NCBI GenBank assembly: GCA_965262605.1
Contig: CBDHFN010000003.1
Coordinates: 1,426,001-1,490,000, forward strand
DNA: 64,000 nucleotides
Direction of reading: 5' to 3'
From: CBDHFN01 sp965262605
Lineage (GTDB): Bacteria > Pseudomonadota > Alphaproteobacteria > JASGCL01
Under the pieces are notes generated by a model. The model was given only the letters and a program-made list of their open reading frames with translations. It was not told the origin of the DNA and searched no databases. Made by a program: the position numbers and the translations under genes. This document shows, in pieces, positions 9,096 to 17,543 of this stretch (within the stretch, counting starts at the first letter, position 1; each line of letters opens with the position of its first letter).

Positions 9096-10898
9096 TTAAG
9101 GCGATTTTTTTAACTTGTCAGCTTTTTGCGAATCATACCAAATATAATCCAACGACAATCCATTTTTAGGAATAATTTCGGGAATACCATATTTATCCCA
9201 CCAAGCCATGCGGTCAGATTGCGGGTGATACATCGGAATAAAATAATAATTATTCATGATAATTCGGTCCAAAGCCCGAAATTTCCAAGTGAGTTCTTCA
9301 TATGTTTTAGATTTTATTATTTCACCCACCACAAAATCAATGGCGGGCGATTGTATGCCTGCGAAATTTTCATTGCCTGCAACATTAATATCTTGGCTCT
9401 GCCAATAATTTTTAAGCTCATTGCCCGGCGATTCGGAATTGCCCCGCGCCACAATCACCATATCATAATCATGATTTTCAACGGATTTAATCCAAATAGT
9501 TGTTTCTTGGACTTTAAGATTGACCTTACCGCCAATTTTTTCAATCGCTTGCACAAAAGGCTGGATATGGGGTGCTAAATCATCATTATGGAGCAAAATT
9601 TCAAATTTTAGGTCTTGCCCATTTTTGCTTAATAATTTCGTTTTTTCATTATATTTCCAGCCATCTGCGCTTAAAATATCGCGGGCAATTTTTAAATTTT
9701 CGCGATTATTGCCCGAACCATCGGTTTTTGGTGCTTGATAAATTTCATTAAATACCGCGCTTGGCAATTGTGATTTGAAAGGCGTCAATAAATTAACCTC
9801 TTCCTTAGAAATCTTATCACGCGCGGCAAGAACGCTGTTATCAGCGATTGATTGCGTGCGCGTGTATGCACCATACATGATAGATTTTTGCACCCATTCA
9901 AAATCCCATAAATATGTCAAGGCGCGCCGTAATTCTAAATTTTGAAATAATGGTCGCCTTAGGTTAAAATATACGGCTTGTAAAGGGGCAACGCGCCCAT
10001 TGGTAAAGTTTTTTCGTTGAATTTGCCCATTTTTCACGGCGGGAATATCATATCCCGTTGCCCAATGGCGCGCTGAATTTTCATTGCGCCAATCTAATTG
10101 CCCACTTTTGAAGGCTTCAAGCGCAATTGTTCGGTCGCGATAATATTCATATTTTAATTCATTAATGTTATTTTTGCCTTTGTTTATTGGCAAGTTTTTT
10201 CCCCAATAATCTGGGTTAAGCTCATAAATAATAAATTTTCCTGCGCTAAAATTTTTGATTTTATATGCGCCCGAACCCACGGGAATATCCAAAAAAGGTT
10301 TCGCAAAATCAACTTTTTCAAAAAATTTCTTGCTAACTATCACAAATTCGCCCAAAATCAAGGGTAATTCGCGATTATCGGGGTTTTTTACTTGAAAAAT
10401 CACTTCATCTGGCGCAGTTTCTTTGACTGATTCAACATCGCCATAATATGATTTATAAGCTGGATTGCCTTTTTCAATTAAAGATTCAAAGGAAAAAACT
10501 ACATCGCTGGCGGTGATGGGCGAACCATCGGCAAATTTCGCTTCCTTGCGTAATTTGAATTTAATAGTTTTTTTATTGTCAGAAATATCAATGGTTTCGC
10601 AAATTAAACAATAAGCCGATGCAACTTCATCGGCAGAACTTGCCATTAAGGAATTGTAAATATTTCCTATGCCTGCCACGGGGTTGCCTTGAATTATAAA
10701 TCCGTTAAAACTATCAAATGAACCCGAAGCATCGGTTGTTAAACTGCCGCCTTTGGGGGCTTGGGGATTGGCATAATCAAAATGGCTATAATTTTTTGGA
10801 TATTTTAATTTACCCCAAACCGAATATCCGTGCATTGGAATTGCAAAGCTTGGGCTTAAAAACAAAAAATACATTAATAAAGCTAAAATCCGCTTCAT
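9096..10898 (-). CDS. yejA: Oligopeptide ABC transporter substrate-binding protein, YejA type
   Basis: The 600-residue protein has a signal peptide (Lys2-Arg3, hydrophobic to about residue 19, cleavage after SFA). It is a family 5 extracellular solute-binding protein. YejA-type features are the early KYPKNYSHFDYANPQAPKGG block, LRKEAKFADGSPITASDVVF, and VYFNLRRPLFQNLELRRAL with FDFEWV-like FEWVQ following. It would bind peptides in the periplasm. The partner permease and ATPase genes (yejBEF) are not in the window. Its start overlaps the fur 3' end by 4 bp, which suggests co-transcription with fur. Confidence 0.88.
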   Translation of the reverse strand: MKRILALLMYFLFLSPSFAIPMHGYSVWGKLKYPKNYSHFDYANPQAPKGGSLTTDASGSFDSFNGFIIQGNPVAGIGNIYNSLMASSADEVASAYCLICETIDISDNKKTIKFKLRKEAKFADGSPITASDVVFSFESLIEKGNPAYKSYYGDVESVKETAPDEVIFQVKNPDNRELPLILGEFVIVSKKFFEKVDFAKPFLDIPVGSGAYKIKNFSAGKFIIYELNPDYWGKNLPINKGKNNINELKYEYYRDRTIALEAFKSGQLDWRNENSARHWATGYDIPAVKNGQIQRKNFTNGRVAPLQAVYFNLRRPLFQNLELRRALTYLWDFEWVQKSIMYGAYTRTQSIADNSVLAARDKISKEEVNLLTPFKSQLPSAVFNEIYQAPKTDGSGNNRENLKIARDILSADGWKYNEKTKLLSKNGQDLKFEILLHNDDLAPHIQPFVQAIEKIGGKVNLKVQETTIWIKSVENHDYDMVIVARGNSESPGNELKNYWQSQDINVAGNENFAGIQSPAIDFVVGEIIKSKTYEELTWKFRALDRIIMNNYYFIPMYHPQSDRMAWWDKYGIPEIIPKNGLSLDYIWYDSQKADKLKKSP

Positions 10899-11353
10899 TT
10901 TTTAACCTTATTTATGGGTATGGGCGTTTCTTTTTTCAACGGCACGCCGTATAAATCTAATCGGTGGTTAATTAATTTAAATCCTAATTTTGCCGCGATT
11001 TTATCTTGTAATTCTTCAATTTCTGGGTCGTTAAATTCTATGACTTCACCAGTTTCAACATTAATTAAATGGTCGTGATGGTCGGATACGACTAATTCAT
11101 AACGGCTTTTGCCGTTTTTAAATTCATGGCGCATCACGATGTTCGCCGATTCCAATAAGGCAAGCGTGCGATAAATAGTTGCAATACCGATTAAGGATTT
11201 TTTTTCTTTTAATCTTTTTTGAATTAATTCAATATCTGGGTGGTCGTGAGCGTGCCACAATTCTTGAATAATTTCAATGCGTGGTTTTGTGATTTTTATG
11301 CCCTGTTGAATCATTTGTTGTTCAACATTATTGGGTATTTGTTTTATTGGCAT
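10895..11353 (-). CDS. fur: Ferric uptake regulator family protein
   Basis: The protein has a winged-helix DNA-binding half (TIYRTLALLESANIV) and a metal-binding half with HHDHLINVETGEVIEF. These identify the Fur family, most likely Fur itself. I place the start at the ATG at 11353 because GGGAG lies at the right distance before it. An upstream TTG extension to 11368 is less likely. That gives 152 residues. It has no CxxC pairs, so the structural zinc site of some Fur proteins is absent, as in many alphaproteobacterial members. yejA follows with a 4 bp overlap. tRNA-Thr lies 25 bp upstream. Confidence 0.9.
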   Translation of the reverse strand: MPIKQIPNNVEQQMIQQGIKITKPRIEIIQELWHAHDHPDIELIQKRLKEKKSLIGIATIYRTLALLESANIVMRHEFKNGKSRYELVVSDHHDHLINVETGEVIEFNDPEIEELQDKIAAKLGFKLINHRLDLYGVPLKKETPIPINKVKK

Positions 11354-11378
11354 CTTGTCTCCCTTCAAAATACCTGAA

Positions 11379-11453
11379 TGGTGCCGCTGAGAAGAATCGA
11401 ACTTCCGACCCCACCCTTACCAAGGGTGTGCTCTACCACTGAGCTACAGCGGC
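11379..11453 (-). tRNA. tRNA-Thr (anticodon GGT)
   Basis: A complete 75-base cloverleaf reads on the minus strand. The acceptor stem is GCCGCTG with CAGCGGC, the D loop holds AGCTCAGTGGTAGAGC, and the anticodon stem CACCC/GGGTG encloses TTGGTAA, giving anticodon GGT. The T arm contains GTTCGATTC, and CCA is encoded. It sits between fur and sco. Confidence 0.96.
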
Positions 11454-11515
11454 GACATAAGGGCAAATGCCATATATTTTGCAATAAATCAAGCATTTTC
11501 TTTTATTTTTCTAAA

Positions 11516-12097
11516 TTATTTCTTGGCTTCATGAAATTCTCTGATAAAATCGGCAATTTTAGCGGCTTCCAATGAATCAGCAATTAGGCGATAGCGGTTT
11601 TGCGATAAATTAAGCATTACAAAGAATGATTCATGATTAATATTTAATTTATCCTTAGTATGCGAATGATGAATGGATAATTTTTCAGTAATTGCGGCAA
11701 TTTGTGATTCAGAACCAAAAACTGCCATGATATTTGGGTCATAATTTTTCAAATATTCGCTCATTACTGCGGGCGTATCACGATTCGGGTCAAGTGTTAT
11801 GAAATATGCTGGCAAATTTTGCGCAATTTCAGGGTTTGACTTAAATATTTCGGTTAATTTAGCCAAAGCTATCGGGCAAACATCGGCGCAATTGGTAAAA
11901 CCAAAATAAATTATCATATCTTGGTTTGCATCAAATTTTGCTTTTTTATCAGATATTATCTGTAATTGGTTAAAGTCGTTTGTTAAGTCATGAGGTTTGG
12001 ACAAAAAGCCGTTAATTTGCATGGACAATAAAAAAATCGCCACTCCGCCCAAAAAAACTCCAGAATAAATTAGAATTTTTTTGATGAAGTGGCGCAT
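11516..12097 (-). CDS. SCO1/SenC family copper chaperone
   Basis: The 193-residue protein has one N-terminal membrane anchor (about residues 7-28) and a periplasmic thioredoxin-like domain. The copper-binding CxxxC motif appears as TNCADVCPIAL near residue 72, with the third ligand His in NHESFF near residue 157. SCO proteins deliver copper to, or reduce, the CuA site of cytochrome c oxidase. No oxidase genes are nearby. The gene follows rpmA by 20 bp and may be cotranscribed with rplU-rpmA. No strong ribosome binding site is seen. Confidence 0.9.
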   Translation of the reverse strand: MRHFIKKILIYSGVFLGGVAIFLLSMQINGFLSKPHDLTNDFNQLQIISDKKAKFDANQDMIIYFGFTNCADVCPIALAKLTEIFKSNPEIAQNLPAYFITLDPNRDTPAVMSEYLKNYDPNIMAVFGSESQIAAITEKLSIHHSHTKDKLNINHESFFVMLNLSQNRYRLIADSLEAAKIADFIREFHEAKK

Positions 12098-12117
12098 TTA
12101 TTAATTGAACTTAATGA

Positions 12118-12369
12118 TTAAGCAGCAATAACTTCAATATATTGACGGGCGCGGGTTTTGCGAAAATGCACCACGCCTTCAATTAATGCAAATAAAGTAT
12201 GGTCGCGACCAATACCGACATTTGCACCGGGGTGAAAAGTTGTGCCGCGTTGGCGCACTAAAATATTACCGGGGATTACTTTTTGTCCGCCGAACATTTT
12301 TACACCTAATCTTTTACCGGCGCTATCGCGACCGTTTCTAGAACTACCACCTGCTTTTTTATGTGCCAT
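12118..12369 (-). CDS. rpmA: 50S ribosomal protein bL27
   Basis: The 83-residue protein begins MAHKKAGGSSRNGRDS and continues with GVKMFGGQ, GNILVRQRGT and GIGRDHTLFA, all diagnostic for bL27. Its N-terminal tail reaches the peptidyl transferase centre. It follows rplU by 14 bp with an AGGAG ribosome binding site, the standard rplU-rpmA order. Confidence 0.99.
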   Translation of the reverse strand: MAHKKAGGSSRNGRDSAGKRLGVKMFGGQKVIPGNILVRQRGTTFHPGANVGIGRDHTLFALIEGVVHFRKTRARQYIEVIAA

Positions 12370-12383
12370 TTTATTCTCCTAAA

Positions 12384-12695
12384 TTAAGCGTTAATTTCAG
12401 TAATTTTAATTACCGTTACTTTTTGACGATGCCCATTGCGTCTGCGATAATTATGGCGGCGATTTTTCTTGAAAACAATAATCGTGCGATTTTTATCTTG
12501 TTCAATTACTTCAGCTTTAACAACTGCGCCCGCAACCAAAGGTGCGCCAACGGTCAATTTGCCATCGCTTTCAATTAATAAAACTTGGTCAAGGTTTAGG
12601 GTTGCGCCTGCTTCGGCTTCAATTTTTTCAACCCGTAAGACATCACCAACCGCAACGCGATATTGTTTGCCACCTGTTTTTACAACTGCATACAT
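12384..12695 (-). CDS. rplU: 50S ribosomal protein bL21
   Basis: The 103-residue protein begins MYAVVKTGGKQYRVAVGD and ends with KKNRRHNYRRRNGHRQ followed by the KVTVIKITEI strand, matching bL21 in length and motifs. It binds 23S rRNA. An AAGGAA site precedes the ATG, and a leader of about 100 bases separates it from a sigma-70-like promoter at 12802-12829. Confidence 0.98.
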   Translation of the reverse strand: MYAVVKTGGKQYRVAVGDVLRVEKIEAEAGATLNLDQVLLIESDGKLTVGAPLVAGAVVKAEVIEQDKNRTIIVFKKNRRHNYRRRNGHRQKVTVIKITEINA

Positions 12696-12801
12696 AATTT
12701 CTTTCCTTTTGTAAACCGCGTCCTATGGTAAAAGCCTGTCGTGCGTAAAAAGCTAAATTTTTAATGACACCTGCGGACTGCGAAGATAATTATGTTTAAG
12801 C

Positions 12802-12829
12802 TCATATATAAGCTGTATAATAATGTCAA
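12802..12829 (-). promoter_or_regulatory. Sigma-70-like promoter of rplU-rpmA
   Basis: On the minus strand TTGACA (12824-12829) is followed by an AT-rich TATATATGAG stretch in the -10 area (about 12801-12810). The predicted transcript has a leader of about 100 bases before rplU with short GC-containing inverted segments between 12720 and 12790. That leaves room for a ribosomal-protein leader structure, but I could not assign one. Confidence 0.55.
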
Positions 12830-12840
12830 GTTTTTTTTAA

Positions 12841-12993
12841 TCAATATTTCACAAAAGATTTTGCGGGTTTTGAATTATTTTTGAAATTGGCAAAATTTTG
12901 ATTAAGATTTTGCGCAAAATTTGGCTTGTTTTGTTGAAAATTTGCATTGGGTTTCGCGGGTTTTGCGGTTTCATTATTAGGTTTTTTGGTCAT
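12841..12993 (-). CDS. Predicted 50-residue Asn/Gln-rich microprotein
   Basis: An ATG at 12991-12993 follows the guaD stop codon TAA directly. An AAGGAG site inside the end of guaD stands at ideal distance. The frame runs 50 codons to a TGA at 12841-12843. The peptide starts MTKKPNNETAKPAKPN and contains repeated Asn-Phe units (NANF, KPNF, NQNF, FANF), giving a low-complexity, basic and probably disordered product with no membrane segment. The perfect ribosome binding site and codon pattern support translation. I recognise no family, and the role is unknown. Confidence 0.5.
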   Translation of the reverse strand: MTKKPNNETAKPAKPNANFQQNKPNFAQNLNQNFANFKNNSKPAKSFVKY

Positions 12994-14301
12994 TTAAGTC
13001 TCCTTTTGATTTAACTTTGGTTTGCCTGAAATATATGTTTGGCTTATGGTGCGGTCATCGCCTAAAATCTGCATGGCAAAAATTCGTTCGCTGTGCGAAT
13101 CGGCAATTTGATTGCGTAATTTCATTTGCGCCGTTGCGCAAGGGTTAAGCACGATAATATCCGCATAAAGCCCCGATTTTAATCGCCCAATTTCATGTTC
13201 AAGCCCCAAATTTTCGGCATTACCCGCCGTTGCCATATAATATGAATGCAAGGGGTGCAACGAAAATTTTTGTAAAGCCGCAATTTTATAAGCATTATCA
13301 ATAGTTTGCAACATTGACACCGAAGTGCCACCACCAATGTCAGACGCGATAGATATTTTTTGCGAATCAAGATGCCGTGTGAATGGAAATAAGCCACTGC
13401 CGATGAATAAATTACTGCTGGGGCAATGCACTAAGCTTGCTTTTTTTGCTTGCAAAATTTGCGCTTCATTTTGCGTTAAGTAAATCGCATGTCCCATTAA
13501 TGATTTTTCATGCACTAAGCCATAATGGTCATAAATACTGCAATAATCTTGAAATTTTGGGAATAATTCTATCGTAAAGGCAATTTCTTCGGGTTGTTCG
13601 CCCAAATGGGTTTGCAAATATGCGCTGGGATTTTGTTTAACTAAATGCCCTGCCATTTCAAGTTGTTCTTCGGTGGAAGTTATTGCAAATCTTGGCGTGA
13701 TAGCGTATTTATTACGCCCAATGCCGTGGTATTTTTGAATTAATTTTACGCTATCGTCAAACGAAGATTGCGCTGTATCTTGCAAATATTCAGGCGCGTT
13801 GCGGTTCATCATGACTTTGCCACAAATCATGGAATAATTATGATTGCGCGCTTCGTCAAATAAGGCTTCAACCGATTGCGCAAATACTGCCCCATAGGCG
13901 CAAGCGGTCGTGATGCCATGGCTAAATAAAATTTGCAAAAATACCGAAGCCATTTGTCTTGCAAAATTAATATCTTGGTATTTTGATTCTTCGGGAAATG
14001 TATATTGGTTAAGCCAATCAATTAAGCGCGCGCCATAACACGCCAACATGCGAATTTGCGGAAAATGCAGGTGCGAATCAATAAATCCCGCCGATATATA
14101 TTGCCCGTCAAAATTATCGTGCAAAAAATTTGCGTCTAATAAATTTGCTTGCTTTAAGATTATGTTTTTTTCGCCAATATCGGTAATTTTATCATTTTCA
14201 ATTAATACCGCGCCATTTTCAATAAATTTTATGGAATTTTCCCCATAAAGATAAGGATTTTTGGCAATATCAATGATAATTCCCGAAATGACGCGAATCA
14301 T
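12994..14301 (-). CDS. guaD: Guanine deaminase
   Basis: The protein is an amidohydrolase of the guanine deaminase type. Metal ligands are in IDSHLHFPQ, QTHLGE, and SDIGGGTSVSMLQT. The ARLIDWLNQYTFPEE block and VHCPSSNLFIGSGLFP are typical of GuaD. It converts guanine to xanthine and ammonia. I choose the ATG at 14301 because its ATGA overlaps the puuD stop by 4 bp. An in-frame ATG at 14325 would add eight residues but has no ribosome binding site. That gives 435 residues. The gene is coupled to puuD upstream and to a microprotein downstream. Confidence 0.95.
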   Translation of the reverse strand: MIRVISGIIIDIAKNPYLYGENSIKFIENGAVLIENDKITDIGEKNIILKQANLLDANFLHDNFDGQYISAGFIDSHLHFPQIRMLACYGARLIDWLNQYTFPEESKYQDINFARQMASVFLQILFSHGITTACAYGAVFAQSVEALFDEARNHNYSMICGKVMMNRNAPEYLQDTAQSSFDDSVKLIQKYHGIGRNKYAITPRFAITSTEEQLEMAGHLVKQNPSAYLQTHLGEQPEEIAFTIELFPKFQDYCSIYDHYGLVHEKSLMGHAIYLTQNEAQILQAKKASLVHCPSSNLFIGSGLFPFTRHLDSQKISIASDIGGGTSVSMLQTIDNAYKIAALQKFSLHPLHSYYMATAGNAENLGLEHEIGRLKSGLYADIIVLNPCATAQMKLRNQIADSHSERIFAMQILGDDRTISQTYISGKPKLNQKET

Positions 14302-15482
14302 TCTTTCGCACCTTGTTTTATCCATGCGCCAATTTTTAATCGCTCTTCGGTTGTTATGCCTGTTTCGTTGCCAAGTGGCATAATATCGGCCAAAACAGCT
14401 TGCGCAAAAATTAGCGGTGCTGCTTTTCGGATTTGGTCAATGGATTCAAAGACTAAATTTTGCGGTGGTTGCTGAAACGAAGGGTGAGTAGGTGTTTGCG
14501 AATGGCATTGAATGCAATGCTTATTTACAATTTCTTTGACTTCTTGCGCGGAAGTTTGAATTTTACTCCATTCGGCAATTTCTGGGCGATATAAAATTGC
14601 GCAAATTAAGGTTATACCTGAAATTATTGCCATAATTAACCAATTTCTTACGGGAAGTTCTTGGTCATGCAGGTTAATTGCATGGCGCATAAACCCCCCA
14701 AATAATAATAACAAGGCTAAAATCAATAATTTATTGGGGTGGCTGAATAAAATTGGGTAATGGTTTGAAACCATCATTAATAACACGGGCAAGCCTAAAT
14801 AATTATTATGAAGCGAGCGTTGTTTGGCTTCAATGCCAAAGTGAGTAGGGGGTTCTTTGCCGTCAATCAATAAGGCAACAACTTTTCGTTGATTCGGTAT
14901 TATCACAAAAAACACATTCGCACTCATGATAGTTGCGATAAACGCGCCCACATGCAATAAAGCCGCGCGGTCGGTGAATACTTGCGTATAAAATAAATAA
15001 ATCCCTAAAACCATGCTATAAACTAAAATGGCTAAAACGGGCGTGTTTTTACCAATCGGTGATTTGCATAAAATATGATAAACCAAGAATCCAAAACCCA
15101 AAGAACCAATTGAAATTGCAATCGCAACCATGCCCGAAATATCAAATTTAGCCTTATCAACCAATAAAATATCGGCTTTGGCGTAATATAAAAGGCACAT
15201 TAAAATAAAACCAGACACCCAAGTCATGTATGAATCAATAAAAAACCAATGTAATTTTTTGGGTAAACTGGACGGCGCAGATTTATATTTTTCAACGAAA
15301 TAAAAACCGCCACCATGGACTAACCAAGCTTCGCCCAAGACATTTGGCGCAGATTCGGCGCGTCTTCTAAGGGAAAAATCAAGCCACACGAAATAAAAAC
15401 TTGTGCCAATCCAAAAAATACCAAAATATAAATGCACCCAACGCGCCAAAAAATTTGCAATTTCTAAAATTTGTTCTGACAT
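14298..15482 (-). CDS. puuD: Urate hydroxylase PuuD, membrane-bound, with cytochrome c domain
   Basis: The 394-residue protein has about eight membrane helices and a C-terminal cytochrome c domain with a CIQCH heme site near residue 330 and an axial Met in DIMPLGNE. The N-terminal block with WVHLYFGIFWIGTSFYF and GEAWLVHGGGFYFVEK is characteristic of the PuuD urate oxidase family, which passes electrons to the respiratory chain rather than making peroxide. It is cotranscribed with guaD (4 bp overlap). The intermediate enzyme xanthine dehydrogenase is not in the window. An AAGGAAG site precedes the ATG. Confidence 0.92.
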   Translation of the reverse strand: MSEQILEIANFLARWVHLYFGIFWIGTSFYFVWLDFSLRRRAESAPNVLGEAWLVHGGGFYFVEKYKSAPSSLPKKLHWFFIDSYMTWVSGFILMCLLYYAKADILLVDKAKFDISGMVAIAISIGSLGFGFLVYHILCKSPIGKNTPVLAILVYSMVLGIYLFYTQVFTDRAALLHVGAFIATIMSANVFFVIIPNQRKVVALLIDGKEPPTHFGIEAKQRSLHNNYLGLPVLLMMVSNHYPILFSHPNKLLILALLLLFGGFMRHAINLHDQELPVRNWLIMAIISGITLICAILYRPEIAEWSKIQTSAQEVKEIVNKHCIQCHSQTPTHPSFQQPPQNLVFESIDQIRKAAPLIFAQAVLADIMPLGNETGITTEERLKIGAWIKQGAKE

Positions 15483-15622
15483 TTTACTTCCTTTTTATTT
15501 TTTAATGTTAGCAAATTTTATTTTAATTTCAACTATTTTATTGATGGTTTAATTTAAAAAATAAAGCCCCAACGAAATTGATTTTTATTGTAATTTTTTT
15601 ATTTTATGATAAGGTTTATTTC

Positions 15623-15940
15623 ATGTATCCAATAATTTTAACGCAAAATGTCAAATTTGGACAAAAAATTGTTCGCATTGTCCAAAATAAATTACTTCCG
15701 CAAGTTCCAGCACTTCGTTTTGCGGCGGTGCATATTGGCGAAGGCTTGTTTTTGCCTTATTGTAATTATGTAATTTATGACGCTTCAAAGCAAAAACCAC
15801 TTTATTTGTGTGTGAATGCGCAAAATTTACCAAACAAACTATCAGAAATACAAAAATGGCGGGAATTACTTATTCAAGACAATTATACAAGCCATATAAA
15901 ATATGTTATTTATGATAATAAAAGCTTTATAGTGATGTGA
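15623..15940 (+). CDS. Hypothetical protein
   Basis: A 106-residue product results from the ATG at 15623, which has AAGG 9 bases before it. The frame stays open upstream to 15578, but that adds only a hydrophobic, AT-driven stretch and I do not favour it. The sequence contains LPQVPALRFAAVHIGEG and two YxxYxxYD-like strands near the ends (YCNYVIYDA, IKYVIYDN). No family is recognised, and no signal peptide or membrane helix remains with the chosen start. It stands alone between puuD (divergent) and the restriction-modification pair (convergent). Confidence 0.5.
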   Translation: MYPIILTQNVKFGQKIVRIVQNKLLPQVPALRFAAVHIGEGLFLPYCNYVIYDASKQKPLYLCVNAQNLPNKLSEIQKWRELLIQDNYTSHIKYVIYDNKSFIVM

Positions 15941-16018
15941 ATCAAACAATAAAATAATAAAAATATCCTTAAAATTCTTAGTAAAAAAATTAAAAATACG
16001 CAAAGCAATCAAGACATA

Positions 16019-16624
16019 TTATTTTTTCCAAACAATATGCCCATTCATATTATGTTTTTCATATTGGGCAAGAACATCTTCACAAAATTTTTGCAATTCA
16101 ATTTCATTGTTTTCTTTTGATGATTCCAAAATTCTTAAAAACATTTTTTTGCCAGTCTCTGTCATGCCAAGATTCTTTTTTAAAAAATTATGTTTTGCGC
16201 ATAAAGTTTGCCCATTTTCATTCGTAGATAACCCACCTTTATCACGCGGCTTAACATGGTCAACATGTAATTCTTCACCTTCGCGCTTACCCATGCCACA
16301 TTTAACGCATTTATAGTCATCGCGCTTAAAAATTTCTGCCTTTTGTTTGGCTGTAAAATCACTAATTTTATTATTCTTAACCAATTCGGGATTATAACTA
16401 TAAATTCCCTTGCTTATTTTAATTAGTTTGCCTGATTGATGCAATTTTCTTATGGCTCTGTCTGGGTCGCGAAATTTAGTATTATATTTATTTTCATAAA
16501 AATTTGTTGCCCAATCAACAACTTCTGGGTGATGAATATCACGATTTGGATTATTTTCAAAAAACTTCATTATTACTTGTTCTTGTGATATTTTCTTTTC
16601 TTTAGAATTGTAATTTTGATTCAT
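16019..16624 (-). CDS. HNH endonuclease, predicted type II restriction enzyme
   Basis: The 201-residue protein combines an N-terminal winged-helix-like region (DRAIRKLHQSGKLIKISKGIY, about 60-85) with a C-terminal HNH nuclease. The nuclease shows CVKCGMG, the core HVDHVKPRDKGG, then Asn and LCAKHN. The two CxxC-type pairs would bind zinc. I place the start at the ATG at 16624, which follows AAAGGA. A TTG extension to 16645 is less likely. The gene overlaps the 3' end of the adjacent methyltransferase by 23 bp, which strongly suggests a matched restriction-modification pair. The recognition site cannot be read from the sequence. Confidence 0.8.
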   Translation of the reverse strand: MNQNYNSKEKKISQEQVIMKFFENNPNRDIHHPEVVDWATNFYENKYNTKFRDPDRAIRKLHQSGKLIKISKGIYSYNPELVKNNKISDFTAKQKAEIFKRDDYKCVKCGMGKREGEELHVDHVKPRDKGGLSTNENGQTLCAKHNFLKKNLGMTETGKKMFLRILESSKENNEIELQKFCEDVLAQYEKHNMNGHIVWKK

Positions 16625-17465
16625 TAATAATCCTTTCTTTTTCAATTCTGTTTTTCATAAGTTCACAATAAATCGGGTCAATATCTAAACCAACCGCTTT
16701 ACGATTATTTAATGAAGCTTCAATTAAGGTTGTGCCACTTCCAGCAAAGGGGTCAAAAACCAAATCGTTGACATAACTAAACAATTTAATGCAACGATAG
16801 GGTAATTGACGGGGAAATGGTGCGGGGTGTCCAATGCGTTTTTTGCTTTCTCCATTAAAAGTCCATAACCCATTTGTCCAATCCATGAATTCTTGTTTTG
16901 AAATATCAGAAACCTTAGAGCCATTTGTTTTTTTCCATGTATCTTTATATAGCACAACAATTAATTCAACGGGTGCAATTACAAAAGGTGCTGAAGCTGA
17001 TAACCATGAACCCCAAGCCGTCCGTCTTGAAATATTGCCTTCGTTCCATACAATAGTTGAATGATATTTCCAGCCAATTTTTTGAGCTATTGTAGTTATA
17101 TCTGCGCCAACGCTTTTATTCCCGCCTTTGTTTTTATCAAGTGGAATATTTAGACAAAATCTAGCTTGCGTGTTTGACCAATTATAGCAATTTTGAATCC
17201 AATTTGCCGTAAATTTGCAATAATTTTCATATGATAATGTGTCGTCATTTGAATTATAATCTATTCCTACATTATAAGGTGGCGAAGTTACGATTAAATC
17301 AATAAATGGTTCAATAAATAAATCAGAATTCAAAACCGATTCATTGTAAATTTTAAGATTATCGCGTTGATAATATGGATTTATCTCAGTTGTATCGCTA
17401 CTAGAGCTTTGGGATAAATCGGCGATAACTTCGCCTTTAACCAATAAATTTGCGTCTAAGTTCAT
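16602..17465 (-). CDS. Type II DNA methyltransferase, N4-cytosine or N6-adenine
   Basis: The 287-residue protein has catalytic motif IV as TSPPYN near residue 60, before the AdoMet-binding motif I FDPFAGSGTT near residue 238. This order is that of beta-class amino-methyltransferases. The SPPY form occurs in N4-cytosine enzymes and in some N6-adenine enzymes, so the modified base is open. HPAPFPRQLPYRCIKLFS is a common block in this group. It protects host DNA from the HNH enzyme encoded just downstream with a 23 bp overlap. Confidence 0.9.
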   Translation of the reverse strand: MNLDANLLVKGEVIADLSQSSSSDTTEINPYYQRDNLKIYNESVLNSDLFIEPFIDLIVTSPPYNVGIDYNSNDDTLSYENYCKFTANWIQNCYNWSNTQARFCLNIPLDKNKGGNKSVGADITTIAQKIGWKYHSTIVWNEGNISRRTAWGSWLSASAPFVIAPVELIVVLYKDTWKKTNGSKVSDISKQEFMDWTNGLWTFNGESKKRIGHPAPFPRQLPYRCIKLFSYVNDLVFDPFAGSGTTLIEASLNNRKAVGLDIDPIYCELMKNRIEKERIINESKLQF

Positions 17466-17543
17466 TTAAATTCCATTTTAAATTACAATACTAAAATTCA
17501 ATTGCTAAGCAATATAAAATATTAACTTATCCACAAAAAACAC

